Assembly (NCBI RefSeq): GCF_003386165.1
Contig: NZ_QRDV01000008.1
Location: 143,103-207,102, forward strand
Direction: 5' to 3'
From: Winogradskyella eximia
GTDB taxonomy: Bacteria > Bacteroidota > Bacteroidia > Flavobacteriales > Flavobacteriaceae
DNA: 64,000 nucleotides
The notes below the pieces were generated by a model. It searched no databases. It was not told the DNA's origin and was given only the letters and a program-made list of their open reading frames with translations. Position 1 is the first letter of the stretch; every line of letters begins with the position of its first letter. Both the position numbers and the translations under genes were made by a program. This document shows, piece by piece, positions 49,831-58,952 of the stretch.

Positions 49831-52800
49831 TTAATTCACAATTAATTTTTGAACAGTTGATTCGTTTCCAATTGTTAATTCTACAAAATACAATCCACTT
49901 TCGAGATTAAAAATATCTAAAGTTGAAGTTTGATCTTGGAATTTAATGTCTTTCAGAATCATCTTGCCTTGTACATCCAATACATTGATATTTCCAATTC
50001 CAAAACTCGAATTTACTAGTTGAATAGTAACCTCATCTTTTGCAGGATTAGGATATATAGTAAAATTAACTGCTTCAAAATTTTCTACAGATAATGTTTC
50101 AACAAATTCAGATTGGAATGTATTTGTAATGATAGGTGCATTAAAATCGAAATAAATAGATGCTGAGTTTTCAATAACATCTCCAATAGAATAACCTGCA
50201 TTTGGCTTTATTTTAAAATACACAAAACCATTGCTACCTTCTGCATCGTCTTGTTCTGCTGGCAAGTTGATATCTTCAAAATACCATTCTAAACTATTCC
50301 CTGTTCTGGTAACCACATAGTCGTGACTAGAACGTAACATTTGAAATGTGCTTTCATCTAATTGCGCATCTAATTCATCTTCTATTCTTACAAAAATTGC
50401 TTCTGCTGTACCAACATTCTGAAAACGAATGGTGTAATATAAATATTCATCTGATGCTGCAAAATCATCAAACAAGATATCTTTTCCATGAGACTCCATT
50501 TTATCGTTAGGATCGTAAGAACCAATGACTATTTCCGATAACGACGACTGATTATTGGTAGACACCATATCGTTAGACACTGTTGTATAAGTTGCTGTAT
50601 TCGTAATTAATTCTCCTAAAGCAACCGTTGCAGGACACAATAAATTAATTAATACCGTTTCGGACTCACCTGCTCCTAAGTTTGTAAAATCTAATGTAAA
50701 GCCTGATGTTGTCATCGTTACATTCATACTTGGATCAGTCAAAACAGTACTATTTATTATCAAATCTTCATCTAGCTCAAATTCCACTGAACCAGAAGCT
50801 ATGTTAGCACCACTTAAATTCTCTATAACCAAAGCATTAGAATACTCAAAACCAGGTCTTGGTGACGCAAACGGATTTAGAAGGTAAACCGCTAAATCTT
50901 CGCAAGTTAAATTATCTTCTACTGGGAATTCAACTTGAGCTAGCTCACCAAAGGCAACGTTAACATCATTAAACGACGTAATGTTTTGGGTGTAACAATT
51001 TAAATATTCATCGTTAACCGTAAATGTAATATCATAAGTATCACTTTCATCTGTACTTAAAATAGTAAAACTTCCATTTGAAGAATTAACCACATTCACT
51101 ACTCCGTCGTTATTTTTCTCATAAGTAAAAGTACCATTAGAGAAATTAGATTCTCCACTATCTAAATTACCATTGATATTGGTATCGTTAAAAGCTTTTA
51201 AACTAATTAATCCTGTGTCTTCACAAAGACTACCAATATCAAAACTTCCTGCTTTAAAGAACACAGCAGAATCATACGCTGAGTCACCATCATCTGCTAT
51301 AACTAGTTTTATGTGATAGGTCTCACCTATATTTACATCAGCTTGGGCAGTAAAACTCACTGTTCTACCATTAAATTCAAATGGTGGTGAATTTTCTGGA
51401 GTGTAACCTGCAAAAAACTCAGCATTTGCAGCAACACATGAGCTGTTGGCATTGTGAATATTAGTTACTGTTATTGGCAATTCAGTTCCTGGAATTAAAG
51501 CCAAATTAGTAGTATTACCCATTGGATCGGTAAGTAAAAAAGCGAATGCATCTGAAAAAGTACATTCAAAACTACCTCCTTCATATTCCTCTGATGCCAT
51601 TAAAAACTCAAAATTGATTTGATTAACTACTGGCACAAAGTCAAACTCAATAGTGGTTGCATTGTTTGATTGTACACCCAATGCTGCATCTAAATCTGAA
51701 TCTCCTGGCCAATTGCTAGAACCCGAACTAATATTACTATCATTTGGTCCTCCTGCATCTCCAGCTTCACCTGTACTTAAAAGTAATCCTTCAGAAAAAG
51801 GAAAATCATCACCTGCATAAACAAAATAACCAATTCCATTAGGTTCTGAGGTCGCAAATGTGGATCCTGTAGAATAAATAATGTTTGAAATCTGACTACA
51901 ATCATTACTAATAAGTACATTTTGAATAAGCTCTTCTACAGTAAATTGAGATTGATTAACACTAAGGAATTCACCTAAAATCAATACCTCAATACTAACA
52001 GACTCTGAACAGCCCTCTGGATTATTATCAGTAACTGTTAGTGTGGCAGTGTAAGTTCCTGCTTGCGAGTATGGATGTACAACAGATAAACCTGATCCCA
52101 TAGTATTATCGCCAAAATCCCAGTTGTAAGTTGCATCTGTGCCATCAGTTGCAAAAATAGCATTACCATTAAAACTAATGTCATCATTTACTTGCGCTAC
52201 AACTATCCCAGAATTATTAACTTCTGGAATTGTACTTTCTATAGATAGTGTAATATCTTGACAAGGCATACACATTATATCTGCAACAAGATTAAAACTT
52301 TGCACTTCTATATTACAACCATAATAATCGGATACCGCAACATAAATCGTTTGTGGATTAGACGTATTAGTATAAATATTTGGCAATGGATTTGTTTGAC
52401 CTTGTGCATCACTTTCACTTAAATGATACGTAACGTACAATTCAAAATTATCTTGATTTATTAGAACTTCGTTATCTCTTGTATGTAAGTTAAATTCGGC
52501 AAATCCATCTTGGTCTTCATCACAAACCACATAGTCTAGCATTGTAGGTAAAGGTGCGACACCGGAAACTATCAAATTTAAGAAAGCCATCTCAACACAA
52601 CTAGAAATGGTACTTTCTACTCTTACATAGAGTATTTGGTAATTGGGAACTATATTAACATATGGATTTATAGTATTAATTGAATTAACATCACTATAAG
52701 CATCTGCCTGTGTTTCGTAATAGCTTACCATTACATCTGTTTGGCTTCCTACAATAAGTGGTGTTGCTTGCGAGAAATCGAATTGAGCAAAACCACTACC

Positions 52801-53664
52801 ATCAAAACTACAGGCATATAATTCGGTTTGTGCATTATAGTTTATTGGTTCGGTCTGTACTACTTCAAATTGAGTTTGCGTTGAGCCACATCCAGAGATA
52901 TCAGTTACTAACACAGTATATGTACCAACCATATTTACATCCAAAGACGATTGTGACCCTTCAGAAATTATATTACCATTAAGATACCAAAGACATGAAT
53001 ATTGGTTTGGATTTAAACCCGTATCAATTATTATACTTTCTCCTCCACAAATCGAATAAAAATTATCTAAATTAAATACAGGTATGGAAGATACAGAAAC
53101 TGTAACCGTTGCCGTACTATTAGCACAAGAAGCAACACCAGAAACCGTATAAGTATAAGTTCCGGCAGCATCAATATCAGGACTAAAAATACCTGTACCA
53201 CTTGCCAATCCAGGTGACCAAGTACCACCTAATTGTGGTGAGCCTCCAAGCGCATAAAATAGATCTATAGGTGATTCGTTGTTACATAATTGCAATGTAC
53301 CATCCAAACCTGCGCTTTGGGAAGAAGTAACCATAATATCAAAACTAGTACTGTCAAAATTATCAGTGACATTATCAGTGACTGTTGCAAAAATAGTCTG
53401 TGGGTTAGTAAAATTGGTAAAAGGGCTAGACAATGAATTAATGGCATTATCTGCATCTTGTTGAGAAAGGTAATAGTTAACTGTAAACATTGCAGGATCT
53501 TGACCTTGCAATATTTCGGCATCTTTTTCGGTGAGATCAAATTCTGCAATTCCACTATTAAAGCCATCATCACAAAGGATATAATCAGTCGGCTGATTTG
53601 CAACTTGAGCAATGAGTCCAAAAGTTAAAAAGCATAAAATAAGAACTAGTAGTTGTTTTTTCAT
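49831..53664 (-). CDS. Giant T9SS-secreted surface protein with PKD and choice-of-anchor L domains, paralog 3
   Basis: 1277 residues. After the signal peptide come CDDGFNSGIAEFDLT-type modules and an Ig-like segment. A PKD domain is at about 470-560 (ATYNWDFGDNTMGSGLSVVH, AGTYTATLTVTDNNPEG). A choice-of-anchor L domain is at about 570-810 (GDDFPFSEGLLLSTGEAGDA, INFEFLMASEEYEGGSFECT, DAFAFLLTD). The DUF7619-like SYDPNDKMESHGKDILFDDF follows, then the T9SS sorting domain. The PKD and anchor domains are absent from paralogs 1 and 2, so this is probably the ancestral-position copy (next to SpoU) and the longest adhesin-like member. Confidence 0.92.
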   Translation of the reverse strand: MKKQLLVLILCFLTFGLIAQVANQPTDYILCDDGFNSGIAEFDLTEKDAEILQGQDPAMFTVNYYLSQQDADNAINSLSSPFTNFTNPQTIFATVTDNVTDNFDSTSFDIMVTSSQSAGLDGTLQLCNNESPIDLFYALGGSPQLGGTWSPGLASGTGIFSPDIDAAGTYTYTVSGVASCANSTATVTVSVSSIPVFNLDNFYSICGGESIIIDTGLNPNQYSCLWYLNGNIISEGSQSSLDVNMVGTYTVLVTDISGCGSTQTQFEVVQTEPINYNAQTELYACSFDGSGFAQFDFSQATPLIVGSQTDVMVSYYETQADAYSDVNSINTINPYVNIVPNYQILYVRVESTISSCVEMAFLNLIVSGVAPLPTMLDYVVCDEDQDGFAEFNLHTRDNEVLINQDNFELYVTYHLSESDAQGQTNPLPNIYTNTSNPQTIYVAVSDYYGCNIEVQSFNLVADIMCMPCQDITLSIESTIPEVNNSGIVVAQVNDDISFNGNAIFATDGTDATYNWDFGDNTMGSGLSVVHPYSQAGTYTATLTVTDNNPEGCSESVSIEVLILGEFLSVNQSQFTVEELIQNVLISNDCSQISNIIYSTGSTFATSEPNGIGYFVYAGDDFPFSEGLLLSTGEAGDAGGPNDSNISSGSSNWPGDSDLDAALGVQSNNATTIEFDFVPVVNQINFEFLMASEEYEGGSFECTFSDAFAFLLTDPMGNTTNLALIPGTELPITVTNIHNANSSCVAANAEFFAGYTPENSPPFEFNGRTVSFTAQADVNIGETYHIKLVIADDGDSAYDSAVFFKAGSFDIGSLCEDTGLISLKAFNDTNINGNLDSGESNFSNGTFTYEKNNDGVVNVVNSSNGSFTILSTDESDTYDITFTVNDEYLNCYTQNITSFNDVNVAFGELAQVEFPVEDNLTCEDLAVYLLNPFASPRPGFEYSNALVIENLSGANIASGSVEFELDEDLIINSTVLTDPSMNVTMTTSGFTLDFTNLGAGESETVLINLLCPATVALGELITNTATYTTVSNDMVSTNNQSSLSEIVIGSYDPNDKMESHGKDILFDDFAASDEYLYYTIRFQNVGTAEAIFVRIEDELDAQLDESTFQMLRSSHDYVVTRTGNSLEWYFEDINLPAEQDDAEGSNGFVYFKIKPNAGYSIGDVIENSASIYFDFNAPIITNTFQSEFVETLSVENFEAVNFTIYPNPAKDEVTIQLVNSSFGIGNINVLDVQGKMILKDIKFQDQTSTLDIFNLESGLYFVELTIGNESTVQKLIVN

Positions 53665-53801
53665 GATGAGTTAGGTTTAAAAAATTAATTTTGGCATTTA
53701 CTATACTTATAACAAGTAAACAGTGTTATCTCCTACTTAAATGTAGTAATTCTTAAAAATACATTAATAATAATGTATTTTAGTTTTTTATAAATTATTT
53801 C

Positions 53802-54599
53802 ATGTTCAAAATTATTTCAAGTCCGCAAAACGCTTTAATTAAACAACTTATCCTTTTAAAGGAAAAGTCTAGGCAACGCAAAAAAACGAATCAATTTTTA
53901 ATTGAAGGGAAACGCGAATTATCATTAGCCATAAAAGGAGGCTATAAGATTGAAACACTTTTGTTTTTACCTGATTTATTTTCGGAAAGCGAAGCGCAAT
54001 CGATGTCACAATATAATATTGACATTATTGAAATATCAAAAGAAGTGTTTCAAAAATTAGCTCATAGAGATACAACTGAAGGTGTTATTGCTGTTGTAAA
54101 TTCTAAAAACCATACCCTTGAAGATTTAAAACTTACATCTAAAAATCCATTAATTTTAGTGGCCGAAGCACCAGAAAAACCCGGAAATATTGGTGCATTA
54201 TTACGAACAGCTGATGCGGCAAATGTAGATGCTGTGATTATTGCTAATCCAAAATCAGATTTGTACAATCCTAATATCATTCGTTCTAGTGTTGGCTGTG
54301 TATTTACAACAGAAATTGCTATGGCAAGCTCTGAAGAAGCGATTGCTTTTCTCAAAAAATATAACTTCAATATTTTCTCCGCTATCTTACAAGAATCAGA
54401 ACCTTACCATTCTCAAGATTACACCTTACCAACAGCAATTGTGGTTGGCACAGAAGCAACAGGTCTAACTGAAGAATGGAGAGAAGCTGCCACTCAAAAT
54501 ATTAGTATCCCAATGCAAGGAGTTATAGACTCTATGAATGTTTCTGTTGCTGCCGGAATCCTTATTTTTGAAGCGAAACGCCAACGCAATTTTAAATAA
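53802..54599 (+). CDS. SpoU/TrmH-family rRNA 2'-O-methyltransferase
   Basis: 265 residues. N-terminal substrate-binding domain at about 1-100 (SSPQNALIKQLILLKEKSRQRKKTNQFLIEG). The SpoU knotted SAM domain is at about 108-260 with its three motifs: EAPEKPGNIGALLRTADAAN, VVGTEATGLTEEW and ISIPMQGVIDSMNVSVAAGI. It methylates a ribose 2'-OH in rRNA (RlmB-like) using SAM; the exact position is not predictable. Divergent from T9SS paralog 3. A diverged copy of its 5' end lies at 49589-49689. Confidence 0.92.
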   Translation: MFKIISSPQNALIKQLILLKEKSRQRKKTNQFLIEGKRELSLAIKGGYKIETLLFLPDLFSESEAQSMSQYNIDIIEISKEVFQKLAHRDTTEGVIAVVNSKNHTLEDLKLTSKNPLILVAEAPEKPGNIGALLRTADAANVDAVIIANPKSDLYNPNIIRSSVGCVFTTEIAMASSEEAIAFLKKYNFNIFSAILQESEPYHSQDYTLPTAIVVGTEATGLTEEWREAATQNISIPMQGVIDSMNVSVAAGILIFEAKRQRNFK

Positions 54600-54690
54600 C
54601 CTAATTTGTCTGGTTGAGCGCAGTCGAAACCTATTTTAATAGTATTCTAAAACCTTTCACCTGAACTCTAGGTGACAAAAAAATATTTTA

Positions 54691-55923
54691 ATGACAGCAC
54701 AAACCCTATTCTATATCATCATCGCTATTATTGTCGTCAACTTTATAATCGATAAAGTGCTCGATGCTATAAACGCAAAACACTATAACGATCCAATTCC
54801 TGAAGTATTAAACGATGTATATGACGCAGAGGAATATAAAAAATCACAAGCTTACAAAACCGTGAATTATAAATTTGGACTTATAACCTCCTTGTTTTCT
54901 TTTGCATTAACCTTAGGGTTCTTACTTTTAGATGGCTTTGAATACGTTGATAATTTCGCTAGAAGTTATTCTGACAATCCAATAATTATCGCGTTAATTT
55001 TTTTCGGAATTATTATGATTGCAAGCGATATTATTACCACTCCTTTTGGCTACTACAAAACCTTTGTGATTGAAGAGAAGTTTGGTTTTAATAAAACGAC
55101 TAAAAAAACCTTCATATTAGATAAATTGAAAGGTTTACTAATGACCGTTTTGCTTGGTGGAGGTATCATTGCACTTATTGTTTGGTTTTATCAAATTACA
55201 GGCCATCAATTTTGGTTATATACTTGGGGAATTGTGACTATTTTTACGGTTTTTATGAATATGTTTTATTCCAAACTTATTGTACCACTTTTCAATAAAC
55301 AAACTCCTTTAGAAGATGGCGAATTGCAAAATAAAATTTCAGCTTATGCAGAATCGGTTGGTTTTAATCTCGATAAAATATTTGTCATTGATGGCTCAAA
55401 ACGAAGCACTAAAGCCAATGCCTATTTTTCGGGCTTTGGAAGTGAAAAACGTGTCACACTTTATGATACTCTAGTCAACGATTTAGACGACGACGAAATC
55501 GTTGCTGTGTTAGCACATGAAGTTGGGCATTATAAAAAGAAGCACATCATTTTTAATTTAGTAACCTCTATTCTACTCACTGGACTAACACTTTTTATCT
55601 TATCTATATTTATTTCAAATCCATTATTATCGAATGCTATTGGAGTTGAAATTCCAAGTTTCCATGTTGGCTTAATTGCCTTTGGATTGCTCTACTCTCC
55701 TATTTCGGAAATCACAGGTTTAATAATGAATTACGTTTCGCGCGTTTTTGAATACCAAGCAGATGATTATGCTAAAAACACATATAAAGCGGAACCTTTA
55801 ATTACCTCATTAAAGAAATTATCTAAAAATAGTTTGAGTAATTTAACACCGCATAAAGCCTATGTCTTTATGCATTATTCACATCCAACGCTTTTAGAAC
55901 GCGTTAAAAATTTAAAGAAGTAA
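54691..55923 (+). CDS. M48-family (Ste24/CAAX-type) membrane metalloprotease
   Basis: 410 residues with about seven membrane segments. Zinc site: VLAHEVGHYKKKH (HExxH, about residue 275) and the downstream Glu in FEYQADDYAKN (ExxxD pattern). The family-typical KRSTKANAYFSGFGSEKRVTLYDTL precedes the active site. This is the Ste24-like (CAAX prenyl protease 1) branch; in bacteria it acts in membrane-protein quality control rather than prenylation. The C-terminus reads HYSHPTLLERVKNLKK. A diverged copy of these last 36 bases occurs at 57331. The gap 54600-54690 contains GGTTGAGCGCAGTCGAAACC, a short element. Confidence 0.92.
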   Translation: MTAQTLFYIIIAIIVVNFIIDKVLDAINAKHYNDPIPEVLNDVYDAEEYKKSQAYKTVNYKFGLITSLFSFALTLGFLLLDGFEYVDNFARSYSDNPIIIALIFFGIIMIASDIITTPFGYYKTFVIEEKFGFNKTTKKTFILDKLKGLLMTVLLGGGIIALIVWFYQITGHQFWLYTWGIVTIFTVFMNMFYSKLIVPLFNKQTPLEDGELQNKISAYAESVGFNLDKIFVIDGSKRSTKANAYFSGFGSEKRVTLYDTLVNDLDDDEIVAVLAHEVGHYKKKHIIFNLVTSILLTGLTLFILSIFISNPLLSNAIGVEIPSFHVGLIAFGLLYSPISEITGLIMNYVSRVFEYQADDYAKNTYKAEPLITSLKKLSKNSLSNLTPHKAYVFMHYSHPTLLERVKNLKK

Positions 55924-56024
55924 AAGCAGTAACCTTGATTAAAACATTCTGCTAACTTATTCAGCAATTGGTATTAAATTTAAAATATCATGAAAGAGAA
56001 CAATATTATAAATAATGCTTAACT

Positions 56025-56801
56025 ATGAAGGAAGAACTTTACTCTGATTTAAATCAAAACTATATAGATGCAAAGGAGCAAAGAACAATTGATTTACATT
56101 TTGCTATAGTCTCTTTGTCCCAGCGTAACTTTTCTGTTTGTATGATGATTCAAGATCAAAAGATGCAGGACGATAGCACTGAAGAAATAAAAAATATGAT
56201 TAGCACCTATAATGAATCCTCAAAGGAATTAGAAAAAAATGGTATTGATTTCATTAAAGTGTTATTTAGTAGAAGCTACATTAATTCCTATCAGATTTTT
56301 GAAGAATTCTGCTATCAAAACTTGTTAAGTTTATATTTGAAATTACCAACGTTCCTAAAAAAAGAGGAAATAAACGTTACTTTCAAAGATTTATTTATGC
56401 AAGATGACATTAATGTAATTAGGCAAAATATCATAGAAAAAAAAATCAAATCAATTATTCAGGGATCTAATATATATGCAATTATTAAAAAATTTAAAAC
56501 GATTTTTGGAATCGATATTAATATCGAAAAAAAATTAATCGATAAATTATTCATTATATCTCTAAAAAGAAACCTATTAGTCCACAATAAAGGGATTGTA
56601 AATAGCATTTACCTAAATGAAATTGAAAGATTTAACTTAAAATCAAAACTGATATTAGGTGATTACATATTGAAAGATATCAATAGCTTTTCTGATTTAA
56701 ATGAAACGAATAACTTAATCGATAACATTATTGATTCTATATCTGAAACTATGCTTTCAGATATTCCTAGATTGATAAAATACAATGACAACTTGAAATA
56801 G
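56025..56801 (+). CDS. Helical protein with HEPN-like RxxxxH motif
   Basis: 258 residues, almost entirely helical, no signal peptide. Near residues 181-188 it has KRNLLVHNKG, an R-x4-H arrangement (Arg182, His187) in a helix, as in HEPN-fold ribonucleases and nucleic-acid-binding proteins. The preceding helices (YINSYQIFEEFCYQNLLSLYLKL, DKLFIISL) would form the HEPN four-helix bundle. HEPN proteins often act in abortive infection or toxin-antitoxin systems. Assignment is by motif only. It is followed by the SET-domain gene at 56847. Confidence 0.6.
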   Translation: MKEELYSDLNQNYIDAKEQRTIDLHFAIVSLSQRNFSVCMMIQDQKMQDDSTEEIKNMISTYNESSKELEKNGIDFIKVLFSRSYINSYQIFEEFCYQNLLSLYLKLPTFLKKEEINVTFKDLFMQDDINVIRQNIIEKKIKSIIQGSNIYAIIKKFKTIFGIDINIEKKLIDKLFIISLKRNLLVHNKGIVNSIYLNEIERFNLKSKLILGDYILKDINSFSDLNETNNLIDNIIDSISETMLSDIPRLIKYNDNLK

Positions 56802-56846
56802 TTATAATGACTTTGTCATATCTTACTTTCAAAAATCTACAAAAAT

Positions 56847-57296
56847 TTGAGCGACTCCAATACAGAAGACCATTATACAAGCACAAACACTATTGAGGCT
56901 CCAGAATCAGATTACTTATTTATTCAGCCTTCACAAATTAAAAATGCTGGCAAAGGTTTGTTTACAGCAATAGATATCTATGAAGATGAAATAATTTCTT
57001 TATTTAAAGGAGAAATTATTGATAACAAAGAAGCTGCCATAAGAGCACAACAAAACAAAGATCGATATTTTATTAATTTGCTAGATGGCAATATTATGGA
57101 CAGTATGTATACAGATTGCTATGCCAAGTATGCTAATGATGCAGAAGGTTTATCGCAAAGTAATTTTAAAAACAATGCAGCAATCACTTTAGACGACGAC
57201 AACAATGTCTGCATAAAAGCAATAAAAGATATAGAATACGGAGAAGAAGTGTTTTGTAGCTACGGTAAACCCTATTGGAAAAAACATGGAGAATAG
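56847..57296 (+). CDS. SET-domain protein-lysine methyltransferase
   Basis: 149 residues starting with TTG at 56847 (no in-frame ATG before; a stop lies 13 codons upstream). The compact SET domain spans about 25-145: IKNAGKGLFTAIDIYEDEII, the Asn-containing core QSNFKNNAAITLDDDNNVCI (NxxxN), IKDIEYGEEVFCSYGKPYW (catalytic Tyr region). It would transfer methyl groups from SAM to a lysine of an unknown protein. Bacterial SET proteins are uncommon and often laterally acquired. The gene follows the HEPN-like protein by 45 bp. Confidence 0.85.
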   Translation: MSDSNTEDHYTSTNTIEAPESDYLFIQPSQIKNAGKGLFTAIDIYEDEIISLFKGEIIDNKEAAIRAQQNKDRYFINLLDGNIMDSMYTDCYAKYANDAEGLSQSNFKNNAAITLDDDNNVCIKAIKDIEYGEEVFCSYGKPYWKKHGE

Positions 57297-57330
57297 CATT
57301 TACTGCCATCCAATAAATACCCAAAATACG

Positions 57331-57366
57331 CATCTCACACTTTTAGAATGTATTAAGAATTTAAGG
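57331..57366 (+). pseudogene. Short relic resembling the 3' end of the M48 protease gene
   Basis: In one frame it reads HLTLLECIKNL, against HPTLLERVKNLKK at the end of the live gene (55880-55920). About 27 of 35 bases match, with several synonymous-type changes. It lies 35 bp after the SET gene, so the HEPN/SET pair is bracketed by the live 3' end and this relic. Short, so chance similarity is not excluded. Confidence 0.4.
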
Positions 57367-57440
57367 CCAAAACTTCACATTATTATAACATTAAAGACCC
57401 ACAATTTTTATAACTTTGAATAAAAAGTAAACATAAAATA

Positions 57441-58160
57441 ATGACAGATTTAAAAAATAGAAAAGCAATAATTACAGGAGGCGGAAGAGGTTTAGGAAAA
57501 GCGACTGCTATAGCTTTTGCTAAAGAAGGAATCGATGTAGCTATTACTGGCAGAAATGAAGCCGTTTTAAAAGAAACAGTTTTAGAATTAAAGGCATTTG
57601 GCGTAAACGCTATTTATGCTGTATTTGATGTAAGCAACTACGAAGAAGTTCAAGCAAGCATCAAATCTATAATTGAAACATTAGGTTCAATAGACATTTT
57701 AGTAAACAATGCTGGTATTGCCGCTTTTGGCTCTTTAAATGATATGGAAGTGAGCCAATGGAGCCAAATTATACAAACCAATGTTATGGGAATGTATTAC
57801 GTAACTAAAGAGGTTTTACCACATTTAATAGCTAAAAATGAAGGTGATATTATAAATGTATCATCTACAGCAGGTTTAAATGGTAATGCTACAACTTCTG
57901 CATATTCAGCTTCTAAATTTGCAGTTATCGGAATGTCTCAATCCCTAATGAAAGAAGTTCGTAAAAACAATATTAGAGTGTGTACGTTAACACCAAGCAC
58001 CATTGCTTCTGATATGTCCATAGATTTAGGGATTGCAAGCAAAGACTCTGAAGACAGCGTTTTACAACCCGAAGATTTTGCAGAACTAATTGTATCTGGT
58101 TTAAAATTACCACGAAGAGCTATGATGGCAAATGCATCATTATGGTCTACTAATCCGTAA
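57441..58160 (+). CDS. Short-chain dehydrogenase/reductase (FabG-like)
   Basis: 239 residues with classical SDR motifs: TGGGRGLGKATA (cofactor), NNAGIAAFG, the catalytic Ser (NVSSTAGLNG) and YSASKFAVIG (Tyr/Lys). The FabG-like branch typically acts on 3-oxoacyl or keto groups with NADPH. A TAACTTTG -7-like element lies at 57411-57418. Single gene with a terminator after it. Confidence 0.9.
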   Translation: MTDLKNRKAIITGGGRGLGKATAIAFAKEGIDVAITGRNEAVLKETVLELKAFGVNAIYAVFDVSNYEEVQASIKSIIETLGSIDILVNNAGIAAFGSLNDMEVSQWSQIIQTNVMGMYYVTKEVLPHLIAKNEGDIINVSSTAGLNGNATTSAYSASKFAVIGMSQSLMKEVRKNNIRVCTLTPSTIASDMSIDLGIASKDSEDSVLQPEDFAELIVSGLKLPRRAMMANASLWSTNP

Positions 58161-58184
58161 GTTTCAGATTGAAATAAGCTATAG

Positions 58185-58215
58185 CAAAACCCACTTTACT
58201 GTGGGTTTTGTTGTT
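58185..58215 (+). terminator. Terminator after the SDR gene
   Basis: CAAAACCCAC-TTTACT-GTGGGTTTTG, a perfect 10-bp stem followed by a T-rich stretch. Confidence 0.88.
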
Positions 58216-58369
58216 TATATAAAATCTAATTTCTAATAAAGTAATATAAATATATCTCAATTTAAAAAGCAAAATTGAATATAGGTTAATATGTAATACT
58301 ACTATTTGACAATGTGAATCATAATTTCTTAATTTTATATTATTGTAAAACCCAAAACAATTATAAAAT

Positions 58370-58852
58370 ATGCTAACAGAGGAAAACAGAATACAATATG
58401 AGAATTATTTTCAGTCAAATTCAGATTACTATTTGGAACAAATGGCAAAAATTGACAGTAGAAAAAAATTCACATTTAATATCGCTGCATTTTTCCTTGG
58501 TATATTTTGGATGGCCTACCGCAAAATGTATATTCATATTGTAATAGTATTTGGAATTATTTTCGCGGAAATGTTAATTGAAGAAATGTTACTAGATTTA
58601 GGAGTGATTTCCTATGCAGTTTATGAAACAATTGACTTTTTAAGCATGTTTATTTGGAGTTTTCTATTTGCTACATTATCAAACGGATTGTATATCTCAA
58701 AAACAAAAAAGGAAATTAGAAAAATCTTGAATGAAAATGAAAACACTAAAATACAAAATGAATTGATTTCTAAAAAAGGAGGAGTAAACAGTTTTGCCCC
58801 TTTTATATTGCTTTTAATAATTATAGGCTTAATATCTATCTCAAGTATTTAA
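58370..58852 (+). CDS. DUF2628 membrane protein
   Basis: 160 residues. KKFTFNIAAFFLGIFWMAYRKMY is the DUF2628 signature (helix entering the membrane with FWxxYRKMY). About four membrane segments: 37-50, 56-72, 84-105 and 142-158. Function unknown. A candidate promoter is TTG 58306-58308 plus TAATTTTA 58330-58337. Monocistronic. Confidence 0.8.
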   Translation: MLTEENRIQYENYFQSNSDYYLEQMAKIDSRKKFTFNIAAFFLGIFWMAYRKMYIHIVIVFGIIFAEMLIEEMLLDLGVISYAVYETIDFLSMFIWSFLFATLSNGLYISKTKKEIRKILNENENTKIQNELISKKGGVNSFAPFILLLIIIGLISISSI

Positions 58853-58917
58853 CTTACAATAACTAAACATTATTTATTGATATAAAATTGATTTTCAAAT
58901 TTCATTTATAAAAACAA

Positions 58918-58948
58918 TTGCCAATTAGAAATCCTTTCACTAATTTAG
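58918..58948 (+). promoter_or_regulatory. Candidate promoter of rsh
   Basis: TTG at 58918-58920 and TAATTTAG at 58941-58948, spaced 20 bp, immediately before the rsh start at 58953. The -7 deviates from TAnnTTTG at one base. The spacing would make the transcript nearly leaderless. Confidence 0.35.
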
Positions 58949-58952
58949 TTCT

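Noticed and set aside
53265-53621. 118-residue minus-strand open frame inside T9SS paralog 3
   Set aside because: Out-of-frame shadow of the large gene; Leu/Ile-rich translation without any recognisable pattern.
54612-54631. GGTTGAGCGCAGTCGAAACC and the similar GGTTGAGTTCAG at 12370 as part of the cassette-site family
   Set aside because: They share no arms, hairpin or conserved block with the attC-like sites; they look like a separate short intergenic element.
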